Part shown: positions 17,715 through 26,818 of the stretch, in pieces
How the letters are laid out: each line of letters starts with the position of its first letter
How positions within the stretch are numbered: the first letter of the stretch is position 1
Assembly: GCF_000426245.1 (NCBI RefSeq)
Contig: NZ_AUEZ01000037.1
Coordinates: forward strand, 25,389-89,388
Length of the DNA stretch: 64,000 nucleotides
Source: Bradyrhizobium sp. Ai1a-2
GTDB taxonomy: Bacteria; Pseudomonadota; Alphaproteobacteria; Rhizobiales; Xanthobacteraceae
Direction: 5' to 3'
The notes under the pieces: model-generated
Database searches by the model: none
The model's input: only the letters and a program-made list of their open reading frames with translations
What the model was told of the DNA's origin: nothing
Made by a program: the position numbers and the translations under genes

Positions 17715-17903
17715 GAAAAACTCCTGCAGCGCGGGATGATGGTGAATCTCGGCGAAAGCGGCGAATGCAATCTCCATTTTCGCCGGCCGCAGACCATATC
17801 AGCGCCCCGCACGGCGGCAAGCGGCGCGCAGGGTCATCTTGCCGTGACAGCCCTGATGCATTGCAGAATTTCGAATCCCGCAGGTCAGGCTGGGATGCGC
17901 AGG

Positions 17904-18893
17904 TCAGATCACCACGACGACCTTGCCCAGCGCACGCCGGTCGGCGAGATGCTGGATCGCCTTGCCGCCTTCCTGCAGCGGAAATTCGGCGCTGATGCCG
18001 GGCGACAGGGCGGCTCGCGAATACCAGGCCTGGAGCGCGCGCCGATTCTTGGCGACGCGCGGATCCTGCGACAGCGTGAACGTGCGCCAGTTGATCCCGA
18101 GCACATCGCAATTCTTCAGCAGGGGAAGGTTGAGCGGCAGTGATGGAATACCCGCGGTGAAGCCGAGCACGAGATAACGCCCGCCCTCTGCGATGCAGCG
18201 AATGGCAGCTTCCGAGAGCCATCCACCGGCGGGATCGATGATCACATCAGCGCCGCGCGAACCGACCGCCTGTCTCACGCGCGCCGCGAGTTCGCGGCCG
18301 TCCCCCGCTGTGTCGGCTGAGTAGATGACGCCGTCGGCGGCGCCGTGCTGGCGTGCAAAGCCGAGCTTCTCTTCCGATGAGGCCGCGGCGACAACGCGGG
18401 CGCCGAGATTGCGCGCGACCTGCACGGCAGCAATACCGACGCCTCCTGCTGCGCCCAGCACCAGCACGGTTTCACCGGCCCGCACGCCGGCACGGGTGTG
18501 CAGTGCGTAATAGGCGGTCTCGAAGGTGAACTGCATGACCGCGGCATCGACGAACGACATGCCCTCGGGAATCGGGCTGCAGCGCGCGGCATCGACGGCG
18601 ACGAACTCAGCCATGCCGCCGGTTCCGGTCCGCGCGGCGACCCGATCGCCGACGCACAGCCCCGCGACGCCCTCCCCTGCCGCCGCCACGACGCCGGCCA
18701 CCTCGGCGCCCGGCGCGAAGGGCCGCGGCGTCTTGATCTGATAGCGATCCTGGATGGTGAGGAAATCCGGATAGTTCACGCCGCACGCCTTCACCGCCAC
18801 CAGCACCTGTCCCGGTCCTGGGACCGGCTCCGGCACATCGAGCAGCCGCAGGGTTTCCGGGCCGCCCGGCTCGCAACTCATCAACGCGCGCAT
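17904..18893 (-). CDS. NADPH:quinone oxidoreductase family protein (MDR superfamily)
   Basis: This 329-residue MDR enzyme starts MRALMSCEPGGPETLRLLD at an ATG with GGAGGA upstream; the longer open frame is non-coding. Signatures are VKACGVNYPDFLTIQDRYQ, PFAPGAEVAGVV and the NADP site VLGAAGGVGIAAVQVARNLGARV. Zinc ligands are absent. It resembles the oxidoreductases often found next to acyl-CoA dehydrogenases and acyl-CoA synthetases in fatty-acid or isoprenoid degradation, and such genes do occur at 20-24 kb here. The 190-base gap to the downstream qor gene suggests separate transcription. Confidence 0.88.
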   Translation of the reverse strand: MRALMSCEPGGPETLRLLDVPEPVPGPGQVLVAVKACGVNYPDFLTIQDRYQIKTPRPFAPGAEVAGVVAAAGEGVAGLCVGDRVAARTGTGGMAEFVAVDAARCSPIPEGMSFVDAAVMQFTFETAYYALHTRAGVRAGETVLVLGAAGGVGIAAVQVARNLGARVVAAASSEEKLGFARQHGAADGVIYSADTAGDGRELAARVRQAVGSRGADVIIDPAGGWLSEAAIRCIAEGGRYLVLGFTAGIPSLPLNLPLLKNCDVLGINWRTFTLSQDPRVAKNRRALQAWYSRAALSPGISAEFPLQEGGKAIQHLADRRALGKVVVVI

Positions 18894-19020
18894 CAATTGT
18901 CCTCCGGCGGCAATCTCGTCAGCGACAATGAAAAGAAGCCTTGCGTCCGCAATGACGAAAACGACCAGTTGCGTTGACATTGCCTGCCACAGGAGTGGTG
19001 GCGACGGAACAATCCCGGCG

Positions 19021-19125
19021 CTAGAGCGCGATGACTTTTCTTCGAATCGTCATCCCGCTCTAGCTCTTTGTTTGAGCATGATCTTTTTCGGAAAACCGGT
19101 CTCCACTTTTCCGGATCATGCTCTA
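19021..19125. repeat. Palindromic repeat, GAGCATGATC type
   Basis: Two adjacent inverted repeats: CTAGAGCGCGATGA...TCATCCCGCTCTAG and GAGCATGATCTTTTTCGGAA...TTCCGGATCATGCTC. It is a second repeat family, distinct from the GAGCATTTTCGG one, lying between the divergent MDR and AraC genes. Confidence 0.88.
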
Positions 19126-19138
19126 ACATGACGACGCC

Positions 19139-20197
19139 ATGCCGGGAGCCTCCGCCGCACGTCGATCATCACACACCGCGCCGTCGCGTTCAGCGATCGA
19201 CTCCGGCTATGTCGGCCTGGTGCTGAGCGGCGTGCGCGAAGCCGGCCTCGATATCGACCGGCTGCTGGCACGCGCCGGCATCGCGCCCGAGCAACTCGGG
19301 AAGCCGGGCGCCAGGCTCCCGCAGGACCAGTTCGCGCGCCTGATCGCGATCCTGACCCGGGAGACGCGCGACGAGCTCTGGCTGTTGTGCAACCGCCCGA
19401 TCAAGCCGGGCACCTTCCGCATGATGTGCCGGCTGCTCATACGCTGCGCCAATTTGCGCGAGGCGATCCGCATCGGCTGCCAGTTCTATCATCTGGTCGC
19501 CGACGATTTCGTAGTACGGCTTGCGGAAGGCCCGGATGACGCTTCGCTCTACGTCACCGACACCATCGCCCAGCTCAACCGGCGGCGCATGGTCAACGGC
19601 GCGATCCTGCTGTTCGCCTATGGGCTGATGTGCTGGCTGGTGGGACGCCGGCTGCCGCTGATCACGGTCCACTACGTCTTTCCCGAAGAACCGTTCAGTT
19701 CGGAGCTCGAGCCGTTCTACCGGGCACCGATGCTGTTCGAGCAGCCGCGCACCGAAATCCGTTTCGATGCCGAGCTGCTCGATCTGCCGATCATGCCCGA
19801 CGAAGAGCGGCTGCGGCGCTTCCTGGCGTCGATGCCCAACGCGCTTTTGGTGCGCTACCGCGACGACAGCAGCATGGCGGAGCGGGTGCGCGGCATTCTC
19901 CGCCGCAACCTCAAGCGTCCGCTGTCGTTCGAGGACATCGCCGGGATGCTGGCGGTCTCGCCGCAGACGCTGCGCCGCCGCCTGCTCGAGGAAGAAAACT
20001 GCGGCTTTCAGGACATCAAGGACCGGCTGCGCCGCGACCTCGCCACCCACCTGCTGCAGAAGTCCCGGCTGCCGCTGGAGGAAATCGCGGTCTCGCTGGG
20101 CTTCTCCGAGCTCAGCACCTTCCACCGCGCGTTCAGGCGATGGACCGGCGTGGCGCCCGGCGAATTCCGCGAGCGCGGCCGCTCGCCGGCAAAATAG
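19139..20197 (+). CDS. AraC-family regulator with Arabinose_bd-type N-terminal domain
   Basis: A 352-residue regulator. Residues about 25-210 match the long ligand-sensing domain seen in OruR/ArgR/FadD-linked regulators (GLDIDRLLARAGI, then LWLLCNRPIKPGTFRMMCRL). The C-terminal AraC HTH is about 245-345 (LSFEDIAGMLAVSPQTLRRRL, FSELSTFHRAFRRWTGVAPGEF). It sits 107 bases upstream of an acyl-CoA synthetase gene on the same strand, a pairing common for this subfamily, so it likely activates the 20-23 kb genes in response to a fatty or branched acid. The ligand is not visible. Confidence 0.9.
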   Translation: MPGASAARRSSHTAPSRSAIDSGYVGLVLSGVREAGLDIDRLLARAGIAPEQLGKPGARLPQDQFARLIAILTRETRDELWLLCNRPIKPGTFRMMCRLLIRCANLREAIRIGCQFYHLVADDFVVRLAEGPDDASLYVTDTIAQLNRRRMVNGAILLFAYGLMCWLVGRRLPLITVHYVFPEEPFSSELEPFYRAPMLFEQPRTEIRFDAELLDLPIMPDEERLRRFLASMPNALLVRYRDDSSMAERVRGILRRNLKRPLSFEDIAGMLAVSPQTLRRRLLEEENCGFQDIKDRLRRDLATHLLQKSRLPLEEIAVSLGFSELSTFHRAFRRWTGVAPGEFRERGRSPAK

Positions 20198-20304
20198 GGC
20201 CGTCGGATTCCGCCAATCGGATTGGCACGCCCGGTCATTCAACGAATGCGCGCTGACACGGATAATCCCCGCAAGGCCGAGTTCTCGGCAAACACGGGGA
20301 AGAA

Positions 20305-21831
20305 ATGCCAATCCTGCGCCAATGGGCTGAACGTCATCCCGACAAGACCGCCGCGCTCGTCGCCTTTTCCGACCAGGCGATTACCTATGGCGAACTCGAT
20401 CGCCGCGCCAATGCTGTTACGCAGCTCCTGATCTGGATGGGGCTCGCCGCCGGCGACGGCATCGCGATCATGCTCGACAACGACCCCACCTATTTCGAGC
20501 TGATCTGGGGCGCGCGCCGCCACGGCATCTACTACACGCCGGTCAGCACGCATCTGAAGCCCGAAGAAGCCGCCTATATCGTGCGCGACAGCGGCGCCAA
20601 GCTGTTCTTCGTCGCCGCGCGTTTTGCGGACGCGGTCCAGGCGCTGCTGGCCGACAATCCGCACCGGTGCACGGTCTACGCGCTGGGTGGCGCATTGGAC
20701 GGCAGCTTCGACTATGCCGCGGAGCTGGCGCGTTTCGATCGCCTGATCGAGATCCCCGACGGCCCTGTCGGCAAGGATTTCTTCTATTCCTCGGGCACGA
20801 CGGGGAGGCCCAAGGGCATCAAGCAGCCGCTGTTCGCCAACCTTCGCCAGGCGCAGGCGTCCGGCGACTGGGTGCGCGACAATTTCGGCTTCGCGGAAGA
20901 CACGGTCTATCTCTCCCCGGCACCCCTGTACCACGGCGCGCCACTTCGTTTCACCATGCGCACGCTGGAAAGCGGCGGCACCGCGGTGATCATGAGGAAG
21001 TTCGTGCCTGAGCAGGCGCTCGCGACCATCGAGCACTACCGCATCACCCACAGCCAATGGGTGCCGACGATGTTCTTCCGCCTGCTCGCGCTGCCGGACG
21101 AGATACGCGCCCGCTACGATCTGTCATCGCATCGCTGCGCGATTCACGCCGCCGCACCTTGTCCGCTCGAGCTCAAGGAGCGGATGATCGACTGGTGGGG
21201 ACCGATCGTCTGGGAGTATTACGCGGGCTCGGAACGCAATGGCGCCACCTGCATCTCGACCGCGGACTGGCTGACGCATCGCGGCTCGGTCGGGCGCGCC
21301 TGCGTCGGCACCATCCACATCCTCGACGAAGCGCAGAACGAACTCGGCCCTGGCGAGATCGGCGACGTCTATTTCGACGGCCCGCAATTCGTCTATCACA
21401 ACGATCCCGAAAAGACCGCGCGCTCGCGAACCGCCAAGGGCTGGTCGACCATCGGCGATGTCGGCTATCTCGACGAGGATGGCTATCTCCATCTGACCGA
21501 CCGCCGCTCGCACATGATCATCTCCGGCGGCGTCAATATCTATCCGGCCGAGATTGAGAACCACCTGGCGCTGCATCCTGATGTCGCTGACGTCGCCGTG
21601 TTCGGAATCCCCAATGCGGAATATGGCGAAGAGGTCAAAGCCGTCGTGCAGCTCAGGGAGCCGTCGAAGGCATCATCGGCGCTGGCGGCCGACCTCATGG
21701 CATTCTGCCGGGACGACCTGTCGCACGTCAAATGCCCGCGCTCGATCGATTTCGAGGCCGAGCTGCCGCGGCAGGAGAACGGCAAGCTGTTCAAGCACGT
21801 GCTGAAGCAGCGCTATCTGCAGCCGGCCTGA
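20305..21831 (+). CDS. Acyl-CoA synthetase (AMP-dependent, FadD-like)
   Basis: A 508-residue adenylate-forming enzyme: MPILRQWAERHPDKTAALVAF, P-loop FYSSGTTGRPKGIKQP at about 163-178, WEYYAGSERNG, the hinge and Asp region GWSTIGDVGYLDEDGYLHLTDR and the C-terminal LPRQENGKLFKHVL with the adenylating Lys. It activates a carboxylic acid to its CoA thioester; chain type cannot be decided. The start ATG is preceded by GGGGAAGAA. It lies between an AraC regulator and a Liv-type binding protein gene (35-base gap), an arrangement suggesting uptake and activation of the same acid. Confidence 0.9.
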   Translation: MPILRQWAERHPDKTAALVAFSDQAITYGELDRRANAVTQLLIWMGLAAGDGIAIMLDNDPTYFELIWGARRHGIYYTPVSTHLKPEEAAYIVRDSGAKLFFVAARFADAVQALLADNPHRCTVYALGGALDGSFDYAAELARFDRLIEIPDGPVGKDFFYSSGTTGRPKGIKQPLFANLRQAQASGDWVRDNFGFAEDTVYLSPAPLYHGAPLRFTMRTLESGGTAVIMRKFVPEQALATIEHYRITHSQWVPTMFFRLLALPDEIRARYDLSSHRCAIHAAAPCPLELKERMIDWWGPIVWEYYAGSERNGATCISTADWLTHRGSVGRACVGTIHILDEAQNELGPGEIGDVYFDGPQFVYHNDPEKTARSRTAKGWSTIGDVGYLDEDGYLHLTDRRSHMIISGGVNIYPAEIENHLALHPDVADVAVFGIPNAEYGEEVKAVVQLREPSKASSALAADLMAFCRDDLSHVKCPRSIDFEAELPRQENGKLFKHVLKQRYLQPA

Positions 21832-21866
21832 CCAGAGATCATCAACAACGAAGACAGGAAAAGAGC

Positions 21867-23078
21867 ATGAAGAAGCTCATGGTAGCGACCTGTGCGATCG
21901 CATGGGCGGGCTTGTCGTCCTCCGCATTCGCTCAGGAGAAGAACTACGGACCCGGCGTGACCGATACCGAAGTCAAGATCGGCCAGACCATGCCCTATAG
22001 CGGCCCCGCATCGAGCTTCGCAGCGATCGGGCGTGCGATGACCGCCTATTTCCAGAAGGTGAATGCGGAAGGCGGCGTCAACGGCCGCAAGATCAACCTG
22101 ATCTCGCTCGACGACGGCTATAGCCCGCCCAAGGCAGTCGAGCAGACGCGCCGCCTGGTCGAAAGCGAAGAGGTGCTGGCCATCGTCGGCACCTTCGGCT
22201 CGCCGACCAACTTCGCCACGCAGAAATATCTGAACGCCAAGAAGGTGCCGGGCTTGTTCCTCGGCACCGGGGCCAACCGCGTCTCCGAGCCCGCGACCTA
22301 TCCATGGTCGATGGGGTGGCAGCCAAACAACCATGCCAAGGGCGTGATCTACGCCAAATATCTCCTGAAGGAGCGACCGAATGCGAAGGTCGCGGTGCTG
22401 TTCCAGAACGATGATTTCGGTCGCGACCATCTCAAGGGCTTTCGCGACGGGCTTGGCGACAAGGCCGCCTCGATGATCGTCAAGGAGCTCAGCTACGAGA
22501 TTGCCGAGCCGACAATCGATTCACAGATCCTGATCCTGAAGGCGACCGGCGCCGACGTATTCCTCGACATTTCGACACCGAAATTCTCTGCACAGGCGAT
22601 CAAGAAGATGGCGGAGACGAAGTGGGACGCGCTGCATCTTCTCAGCGATGCGGCCGGCTCGATCTCCAGCACGCTGGTGCCGGCGGGACTGGACAATTCC
22701 AAGGGCGTCATCACGGTCGCCTTCCGCAAGGATCCGAACGACGCGGCATGGGTCGACGATGCCGGCATGAAGGAATATCTCGCCTTCATGAAGCAATACA
22801 TGCCGGAAGCCAATCCGTCCGAGACCTATCACGTGTTCGGCTATGCGACGGCACAGACCTTCATTCACGTCCTGACGAACTGCGGCGACGACCTGACGCG
22901 CGAGAACCTGATGAAGCAGGCGACCAGCATCAAGGATCTCGTCCTTCCGATCATGCTGCCCGGCATCAAATTCAACACCAGCCCGACGCGCTATACGCCG
23001 ATGAGCCAGGAACAACTGATGCAGTTCGACGGCGTGAAATGGAAGCCGATCGGCGAGGTGATCGACGCGGAGAAGTGA
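21867..23078 (+). CDS. Branched-chain-amino-acid-type ABC transporter substrate-binding protein (orphan)
   Basis: This 403-residue periplasmic protein has signal peptide MKKLMVATCAIAWAGLSSSAFA (1-22) and a Peripla_BP_6/LivK-type fold: TDTEVKIGQTMPYSGPASSFA, VNGRKINLISLDDGYSPPKAVEQ and FGSPTNFATQKYLNAKKVP. No permease or ATPase genes adjoin it, so it must share subunits with another Liv system or use the one at 55-60 kb. It lies 35 bases after the acyl-CoA synthetase gene with an AGGAAAAGAG site, so it is probably in that operon and binds an aromatic or aliphatic acid. Confidence 0.92.
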   Translation: MKKLMVATCAIAWAGLSSSAFAQEKNYGPGVTDTEVKIGQTMPYSGPASSFAAIGRAMTAYFQKVNAEGGVNGRKINLISLDDGYSPPKAVEQTRRLVESEEVLAIVGTFGSPTNFATQKYLNAKKVPGLFLGTGANRVSEPATYPWSMGWQPNNHAKGVIYAKYLLKERPNAKVAVLFQNDDFGRDHLKGFRDGLGDKAASMIVKELSYEIAEPTIDSQILILKATGADVFLDISTPKFSAQAIKKMAETKWDALHLLSDAAGSISSTLVPAGLDNSKGVITVAFRKDPNDAAWVDDAGMKEYLAFMKQYMPEANPSETYHVFGYATAQTFIHVLTNCGDDLTRENLMKQATSIKDLVLPIMLPGIKFNTSPTRYTPMSQEQLMQFDGVKWKPIGEVIDAEK

Positions 23079-23111
23079 GGGCAAGTTGCGTCCGCGATGG
23101 AAGCTGCGCTC

Positions 23112-23232
23112 CTCCCTCTCCCCGCTTGCGGGAGAGGGTTGGGGTGAGGGTGCCTCCGCATAGGGATTCCCCCGGTGGAGAGAACCCTCACCCGACGCTC
23201 CGCGTCGACCTCTCCCGCAAGCGGGAGAGGTA
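23112..23232. repeat. Paired inverted repeat, CCCTCTCCCGCTTGCGGGAGAGGG type
   Basis: Two facing copies: CCTCTCCCCGCTTGCGGGAG followed by GGTTGGGGTGAGGG, then after a spacer CCCTCACCC...CGACCTCTCCCGCAAGCGGG. Each half is itself a strong hairpin and the halves are inverted to each other. It lies between convergent genes (binding protein and acyl-CoA dehydrogenase) and could terminate both. Confidence 0.9.
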
Positions 23233-23261
23233 AGAAAGGCTCCGCGCCCGTTAGCCCGCCG

Positions 23262-24443
23262 CTACTCACACTCGCGCAGCACTTCGCGGGCGATGGTCAT
23301 CTTCATCACTTCGGTGGTGCCTTCCGCGACCTGCGCGATTCGGCTCTGGAAATAGAGCTGGCCGAAGCGGTTTTCCCTGAGCACGCCGAGGCCGCCGTGG
23401 ATCTGGATGGCGCGGTCGATGACGCGGCAGGCCGCAAGCGGGGCGAAACATTTCACCATCGCGGCTTCCTTTCGCGCGTCAAGGCCGCGATCGAGCATCC
23501 AGGCGGCCTTGTAGGCCATCAGCCGCGACTGCTCGATGTCCATCTCCGATTCCGCAAGCATCCATTGAATGGCCTGACGTTCCGCGAGCGGCTTGCCGAA
23601 CGTCTCGCGCTCGCGCGCTCGCTTCGCAGCCTGCGTCTGCGCCCAGCGCGCCGTGCCGGTCAGGCGGGCCCCGATCACGGTGCGGTTGCGGTTGAGCTGG
23701 TCCATCATGTAGCGGAAGCCCATGCCTTCCTGACCCAGCATGTTCTTAGCCGGCACCACGCAATCCTTGTATTGGTAATCGCAGCTGCGGCCGAGATAGG
23801 TGCCTGGCGCCATGGTCTCGTATTCGCGCAGCACCGAGACGCCGGGATTGGGATAGTCGACCAGGAACAGGCTAATCCCTTCATAGCCCTTCGCCGGATC
23901 GGTCACGGCATAGCACAGCAGATATTTCGGCGTGATGCCCGGATGGTTCGGCGGCGGCGCCCAGCGCTTGATGCCGTTGATGATGTAGTTGTCGCCATCG
24001 CGAACGGCGGTGGTCTTTATCCCGGCCGCGTCGGAGCCTGCGCCCGGCTCGGAGATGTTGATGTGGTAGAACTTGTCGTCTTTCAAAATCGGATAGAGAT
24101 ACGCCTCCTTCTGCCATTCCGGCGCGACGTGAAGCGCGGGGTGCGGATCGAGAAAGCCCGACCAGGTCGCGAGCAGGCCATGCATCACGGGCGAGCTCAC
24201 GATCTCCTCATAGACCAGGCACTTCGCCACCGTCCCGAGTCCTTGCCCACCGGCCTCCTTCGGCACCGCCAATCCCCTGAAGCCGTATTCGCGGAATTTC
24301 CGCACCACGCCCATGAAGATATCGTGCGGCACGGCGTAATCATCCGTTCCCCAGTCATCCTCGAGCGGGCGGCAGACTTCCTCCACAAAGGCGGCGGCCC
24401 GGGCCTTGATTTCGCGTTCTTCCCTGGACAGTTCAAAATCCAC
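23262..24443 (-). CDS. Acyl-CoA dehydrogenase
   Basis: This 393-residue flavoprotein dehydrogenates acyl-CoA thioesters and passes electrons to ETF. The N-terminal helical domain is 1-120, the FAD/substrate segment is HINISEPGAGSDAAGIKT, then INGIKRW, and the C-terminal QIHGGLGVLRENRFGQLYFQ and AEGTTEVMKM. I choose the GTG at 24443 (MDFELSREERE), which follows GGAGAGAACA; a TTG 12 bases further upstream is the other option. The NHPGITPKYLL insertion is like the acyl-CoA dehydrogenase/oxidoreductase group often seen near phosphotransferases. It is convergent with the binding protein gene at 21867. Confidence 0.92.
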   Translation of the reverse strand: MDFELSREEREIKARAAAFVEEVCRPLEDDWGTDDYAVPHDIFMGVVRKFREYGFRGLAVPKEAGGQGLGTVAKCLVYEEIVSSPVMHGLLATWSGFLDPHPALHVAPEWQKEAYLYPILKDDKFYHINISEPGAGSDAAGIKTTAVRDGDNYIINGIKRWAPPPNHPGITPKYLLCYAVTDPAKGYEGISLFLVDYPNPGVSVLREYETMAPGTYLGRSCDYQYKDCVVPAKNMLGQEGMGFRYMMDQLNRNRTVIGARLTGTARWAQTQAAKRARERETFGKPLAERQAIQWMLAESEMDIEQSRLMAYKAAWMLDRGLDARKEAAMVKCFAPLAACRVIDRAIQIHGGLGVLRENRFGQLYFQSRIAQVAEGTTEVMKMTIAREVLRECE

Positions 24444-24551
24444 TGTTCTCTCCAAGCCTTGTTTGCAAGGCTAGAGACTAGGTCGGCTGGGTCGGGGCGA
24501 TTATGGCGTGGAGAGCCAATCTGGTTGGCTGATTGCATCACCTTCGGGAGA

Positions 24552-25271
24552 CTAGCGGAACAGGCCCGCAAGCACGGGCACGAGGATCGCGGTCAGCAAG
24601 CCATTGAGGCCGATGCCGAGTGCTGCGAAAGCGGCCCCGAGTTCGTCGCGCGCGGCGACTTGCGCTGCGGCGACGCCGCTTCCGGCAAGGCCGGCGGCAA
24701 GTCCCTTGGCGCGCCAGTCCCTGACCTTCAGGCCATGCAGCATGTGCTGACCGACAACAGCGGCAAGGATGCCGCCGAGGATCGCAAGCGCGGCGGTGAG
24801 CGCGGGCACGCCGCCGATCTGCTCGGAGACCGCGACCGCGATCGGCGTGGTGACGGCCCTGGGCGCCATCGACAGCGCGACCTCGCGCGTGCCGCCGAGC
24901 AGCCAGACGATGCCGACGCCGCTTGCGATCGACGTCACCGATCCCGCAAGCAGCGCAAGGCCGATTCCGTGCATGTTTTCGCGGACGAGGCGCGCGTTCC
25001 TCGCCAACGGGATCGCAAGCGCGATGGTGGCGGGGCCGAGCAGGAAGTTGATGAATTGCGCGCCGGCAAAATAGGTCACGTAGCTGGTGCCGCTCGCGAG
25101 CACGACGACGGCGGCCAGAACGATCGCGATCAGCACGGGGCTTGCGAGAGCCGAGTCGCGGCACGCGCGCTGCAACGCGCACGCGACGACATAGGCCGCG
25201 AGCGTAACGACGAGCCACAGCAGCGGCGTCGTCGAAAGCGGCATCCACAGATGCTGGATGGCATGGTTCAT
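24552..25271 (-). CDS. lrgB: LrgB/CidB-family membrane protein
   Basis: A 239-residue integral membrane protein with about 6-7 hydrophobic segments and the family motif LLGPATIALAIPLARNARLVREN (about 82-104), plus MAPRAVTTPIAVAVSEQIGG. In Staphylococcus LrgB works with LrgA as antiholin-like proteins; homologues in other bacteria and plants export glycolate or pyruvate, and that role is as likely here. The start ATG overlaps the stop of lrgA (ATGA), so the pair is translationally coupled. The upstream open frame is a shadow of lrgA. Confidence 0.92.
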   Translation of the reverse strand: MNHAIQHLWMPLSTTPLLWLVVTLAAYVVACALQRACRDSALASPVLIAIVLAAVVVLASGTSYVTYFAGAQFINFLLGPATIALAIPLARNARLVRENMHGIGLALLAGSVTSIASGVGIVWLLGGTREVALSMAPRAVTTPIAVAVSEQIGGVPALTAALAILGGILAAVVGQHMLHGLKVRDWRAKGLAAGLAGSGVAAAQVAARDELGAAFAALGIGLNGLLTAILVPVLAGLFR

Positions 25272-25693
25272 CGCGCGCCCCCGTGATGGCCGACCAGATC
25301 GGGCGGCGCGGCTTCGCGCGCAACAGATGGCGCATCGCCGCGGGGCCGCGTGGTCCAATGCATCACCAGTCCGGTCACCGCGAGGCTGAGAATGGTCGAG
25401 CCGACCAGCCCGGCAAGGATCGGCAGCCACTCAGCGCGCAGCAATCCGGCCTCCGCGATGAGGCCCACGCCGGCGGGAACGAACAGCAGGCCCATGTGGC
25501 TGATCAAGCCCTCAGAGGTCCGGACAAGCGCTTCAGGGATCGCCGGCGCATCCGGTCTGTCCTTCCTCGCGATCAGGACAGCCGCGAGCAGGAACATCCC
25601 GATCACTGGACCGGGAATGGGAAGATGCAGCGCGCCGCGCACGAGCTCGCCTGCGAGCTCGAACGCGATCAGCAGCAGGAAAGCGGCGATCAT
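25268..25693 (-). CDS. lrgA: LrgA/CidA-family membrane protein
   Basis: A 141-residue protein with four hydrophobic segments in about the first 115 residues, including the family signatures LPIPGPVIGMFLL and SHMGLLFVPAGVGLI. The hydrophilic tail is His/Gly/Arg-rich. It is the first gene of the lrgAB pair, whose roles are murein hydrolase export control or carboxylate transport. It starts 9 bases after the stop codon of the upstream NAD-dependent oxidoreductase gene, so all three may form one operon with a metabolic transport role. Confidence 0.92.
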   Translation of the reverse strand: MIAAFLLLIAFELAGELVRGALHLPIPGPVIGMFLLAAVLIARKDRPDAPAIPEALVRTSEGLISHMGLLFVPAGVGLIAEAGLLRAEWLPILAGLVGSTILSLAVTGLVMHWTTRPRGDAPSVAREAAPPDLVGHHGGAR

Positions 25694-25702
25694 CGCAGCA
25701 CC

Positions 25703-26719
25703 TCAGCTCTGGCGGGGCTTGTCGTTGGCGATCGGGAGGCGGGACGGCAGGCCGGCATCGCGCGCGGCGAGCAGCCCGAGCGCAGACCAGTCGAGATCGG
25801 CCCAGCCGCGTGCGATGAGTCCGACCAGGCGATCATGGGCGAGGCTCGCAGACGGCATCGGCACCGCAGTTCGCTCCGCCTCCGCCAGCGCCAGCCTGAG
25901 GTCCTTGACCGCGAGCGGCACGGCCATTCCGGCCGGCGAGTAATGCTCATTGAGGATCTTGCCGCCATAGGTCTTGTGGACCTTGGCGTCGAACAGCGAG
26001 TTCGTCAGCACGTCGAACGCGACCTCTTGATCGACGCCGCCCTTGCGCAGCAGCGCCAGCACTTCGCCCATGGCCTCGAGCGTCGTCGCGGTCAGCACAT
26101 TGCCGGCGAGCTTCATCAGGTTCGCAGCCGCGGGGTCGTCCGAGATGACAAAGAGGCGCTGGCCAAGTCTCACGAGCAGCGGCTTCGCTCGCGCAAGCGC
26201 ATCCGGATCACCCGCGGCCAGCACGAACAGCTTGCGGCTGTGCGCGAGGTCGGGATTGCCGAGAACCGGTGCGGCGACATAGTCCTGGCCTCGGGCGCGG
26301 TGCGCGTCGGCAAGGCGCGCGGAAAGACCGGGGCTCACGGTGCTCATGGAGATGTGGATCGCGCCGGGATGCATGACGTCGAGCAGGCCGCCCGGGTCCA
26401 GCACGGCAGGGCCGAGTACCGTGTCATCAGGAAGCGCGGTGATGATGAAGTCGCAGGCTGCAAGGTCCGAAAAGCCCGCTGCCGGTTTCGCGCCTGCCTG
26501 CACCAGCAGCGCGACCCGCTCCGGACCACGGTCGAAGGCCCACACCTGATGACCATCGGCCAGCAGGTTCCGGGCGAAGGCCTCACCCATATGGCCGAGG
26601 CCGACGACGCCGACCCGCGCAGTCTGGCGCTCCGTGATTACACCCCCATTCTGCAAAGACTGGCCGGCAGTCCAGCGCTCGGCGCCATCCTTTGAAATTT
26701 CGATGATTTTGCTTGTCAT
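25703..26719 (-). CDS. NAD(P)-dependent oxidoreductase of the 3-hydroxyisobutyrate dehydrogenase family
   Basis: A 338-residue beta-hydroxyacid dehydrogenase. The Rossmann motif VGVVGLGHMGEAFARNLLAD starts at about residue 36, the substrate loop is around ISMSTVSPGLSARLADAHRARG (with Met instead of the usual Asp/Ser), and the catalytic Lys lies in NLMKLAGNVL. The first 30 residues (MTSKIIEISKDGAERW) are an extra tail, so an internal start cannot be excluded. It is divergent from a LysR gene (about 100 bases) and followed by lrgAB. Substrate unknown; tartronate-semialdehyde or hydroxyisobutyrate-like acids are the family range. Confidence 0.88.
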   Translation of the reverse strand: MTSKIIEISKDGAERWTAGQSLQNGGVITERQTARVGVVGLGHMGEAFARNLLADGHQVWAFDRGPERVALLVQAGAKPAAGFSDLAACDFIITALPDDTVLGPAVLDPGGLLDVMHPGAIHISMSTVSPGLSARLADAHRARGQDYVAAPVLGNPDLAHSRKLFVLAAGDPDALARAKPLLVRLGQRLFVISDDPAAANLMKLAGNVLTATTLEAMGEVLALLRKGGVDQEVAFDVLTNSLFDAKVHKTYGGKILNEHYSPAGMAVPLAVKDLRLALAEAERTAVPMPSASLAHDRLVGLIARGWADLDWSALGLLAARDAGLPSRLPIANDKPRQS

Positions 26720-26818
26720 GGCGGAATCTCCGGGTTGTCTACTCGGAAGATCGTGTATTCTTGCACGCTGCGGAATGGCTCCTTTGGCAAATGATTGTTG
26801 CAGGAAGGGGAAAGATCG

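Noticed and set aside
23175..25286. 703-residue plus-strand open frame
   Set aside because: Shadow of the acyl-CoA dehydrogenase and lrgB genes; His/Arg-rich composition typical of high-GC antisense frames.
25268..25693. LrgAB as part of a toxin/holin prophage module
   Set aside because: No phage genes nearby; the pair is coupled to a metabolic dehydrogenase gene, favouring a transport role.
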